A DNA stretch of 64,000 nucleotides. It comes from Lotus japonicus (Eukaryota; Streptophyta; Magnoliopsida; Fabales; Fabaceae). Under the pieces are notes generated by a model that searched no databases, had not been told where the DNA came from, and saw only the letters and a program-made list of their open reading frames with translations. The first letter of the stretch is position 1; every line of letters begins with the position of its first letter. The stretch covers positions 80,834,732-80,898,731 of the forward strand of contig NC_080044.1 of NCBI RefSeq assembly GCF_012489685.1, read 5' to 3'. Shown here piece by piece: positions 59,101 through 64,000 of this stretch. Both the position numbers and the translations under genes were made by a program.

Positions 59101-60280
59101 TGATTATTGAAAAGTGTAACAGCTCATGCTGCTAAGTACACTTTATAATACTAACCACTCAACGAACAAACAAAAACTCCACCTAGAGAGTGTAACTGTC
59201 ATGAATGTTTTAATTAACCAATCATTAAGCCCAAAAAAATGCTCCTAAATAGAACGAATCATGCTCACCCATAAACATATAAAATGTTTAAATCACATTT
59301 TAGTTTTTCATTTTAATTATTTCTTATATTAGTGGCCTTGAACCAATCCGTGATGGGTCCAAAATCCAAATAGTACATATTTAATTCCACTTAAATAATG
59401 TCTCAAATTCAAGCATTGTATGTAACAAAAAAACATCTACTATTAGGAGAGTTAGTCATAATTGAATGGAAATGTTAAAGAAAAGATTGTCTTCCCTAAA
59501 TGGTACAAGTAATCACGCCAAAAAAATATTCAGTTGCCTTGGTCCCTATAAAAAAAAGCAATTTAAGTTTCTTTCAATTATAATTGATTAATCCTAATCC
59601 TAACATTAATATGGCATTCAAAATTTAACGGAATTTACTGCTCTGATTAAATGTGGTAAAAATTCCGAGTAATTCTAACATTATTTTTAAAGAATTACAT
59701 ATTTTCATGTTGATATTTTTTTCTCGAGACTAATTTCTTCAATACTCAAAATCACATTAAATAGATAAACCTTTCCCAATATTTTTTTTTCTTCATAACA
59801 TGTGAAAATTCAGTAACGGATGCACGTTATTTGCCCTCTCCACAACTTAAAACTCCTTGGATTTCTGTTACTATGTGTAATGAAAATATTGACATATTTT
59901 TAAAAAACTATCGGGATATATTGAACAAATTTTCAGACTATAAGAGCTTGATTTTCGTAATGAATCATTAACATTATTACAGGAATCAAATCACTGAAAT
60001 TCTGGTGACTAGTTGTGGAAAGTGGAAAGAATTAGGAACAGTCGAAGACGAAATCAGAACCAAAACGCACTGGAAGTCCACGTGGATGATCTGGAAAATT
60101 CAACAAAAATATTCGGTAGAAAAATTAAAAAAAGAAAGAAAAAATAGCAATAATTAAATTCCGCTAAAGAAAGCAAAGTACAAGAAGTAATATAAATACA
60201 CAGTACCCGTCGTCACTTTATGAACGTGTCACAAAATTCTCGCCTTCTCACAAAACGTCCTGGCGCGTAACAAACTCTCA
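56111..60280. other. AT-rich intergenic region
   Basis: About 4 kb without a supported gene. An 83-codon frame at 57575 begins with TTG, has a hydrophobic patch and a Cys-containing segment (NFSCASADYVRFPLGF CQKC is reminiscent but too short), and has no splice context or homology I recognise. The UDP-glucose epimerase promoter occupies the right end. Confidence 0.4.
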
Positions 60281-60287
60281 TTTTTTC

Positions 60288-60294
60288 TATAAAA
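60288..60294 (+). promoter_or_regulatory. TATA box of the UDP-glucose 4-epimerase gene
   Basis: TATAAAA in TTTTCTATAAAACCTTC lies 95 bp before the start codon, leaving a leader of about 60 nt that includes the CT repeat. Confidence 0.65.
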
Positions 60295-60329
60295 CCTTCT
60301 CTTCCGATACAGAGCTATCGTAACCGTTT

Positions 60330-60332
<3 letters not shown>

Positions 60333-60368
<36 letters not shown>
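60333..60368. repeat. (TC)n microsatellite in the epimerase 5' UTR
   Basis: About 17 TC units end 14 bases before the ATG at 60383, in the transcribed leader. Confidence 0.88.
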
Positions 60369-60371
<3 letters not shown>

Positions 60372-60382
60372 TTCAATCAATT

Positions 60383-63557
<3,175 letters not shown>

Positions 63558-64000
63558 CGTTGATAATTGCTAATCTTAGTACAAGTTCTCTTCTTGGTCT
63601 TTTTAGGAACCCTGTTACACCATAGGCCACTACAAATATAGTTTTCCTTGAAACTTTTCTTTAGCTATTCTAAGGTGGAGATAAATTTTGTAATTATGAA
63701 TTCTAATAACGTCTTAAATAAGTAGTGGTTTACTTTAATTTTATTGTTCTTTAGGTTCCGGCTTACTGGCAATTAAATGAGGATCCTCTCATGTTCTTCA
63801 AGATCATGACTGCATCCTGTTTTGTAATCTTAAATCACACAATTTAGAATATGATTAATGGTTATAATATTACATTGTTATACTTCCTTCGATTTTCTCT
63901 TTATTTTAATTCTAGCCTACTTTTGAATGATGAAGCCAAAATCTTTAACCACATGGCAACATGTTGCTCATGGCTTCCTTCAACTGATAGATACCCTGCA
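63558..64000. other. Epimerase 3' UTR and downstream flank
   Basis: T-rich 3' UTR with possible polyadenylation signals, then AT-rich DNA to the window edge. No other gene seen. Confidence 0.4.

Overview
This is plant nuclear DNA. Genes have many small exons with GT..AG introns, intergenic DNA is AT-rich, and the spaces and introns hold miniature transposable elements. The repeat families (9-bp-TSD foldback elements, short Pol III retroposons) and protein variants look like a legume (Fabaceae), possibly Lotus or a relative. The species is an inference, not a demonstration.

Layout: 1-140 holds the last codons of an unidentified + strand gene. 2003-5995 (+) is a six-exon leucine-rich-repeat protein. 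6985-7380 is an array of GACGGA/TCCGTC hairpins, probably a CACTA transposon remnant. 8231-15260 (-) is a complete 19-exon long-chain acyl-CoA synthetase with a truncated TRIM retrotransposon in one intron. 19124-20779 (-) is a small basic protein of unknown function. 21131-22159 is a Mutator-like element with a perfect 9-bp TSD. 22864-25147 (-) is an organellar-type nucleoside diphosphate kinase. 28152-30735 (-) is a PH-like-domain protein. 32982-33908 (-) holds the first two coding exons of a small conserved protein.

36134-39658 (+) is a tandem duplication of a small uncharacterised gene, promoters included. 42544-49123 (+) is a tandem pair of ATL-type RING-H2 ubiquitin ligases with GUB_WAK ectodomains. 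Four transposable elements lie between, within or just upstream of these duplicates. 49777-49849 is tRNA-Ala(CGC). 50056-55437 (+) is a 12-exon plastid-type protein with a PPR-like stretch, a four-cysteine zinc-ribbon-like motif and membrane segments. 60383-63557 (+) is UDP-glucose 4-epimerase.

The genes are independent housekeeping or signalling loci: lipid activation, nucleotide balance, sugar-nucleotide conversion, ubiquitination. They do not form a pathway cluster. Exon joins for eight multi-exon genes were checked by phase and add up to whole codons; one further gene (32982-33908) could be followed for two exons only. I found no sign of a new defence or biosynthetic system. The most notable signals are the transposable elements with intact 9-bp duplications, a very short tRNA-like retroposon with a 13-bp duplication, the paired local duplications, and a conserved PP1-docking-like motif in the duplicated unknown genes.
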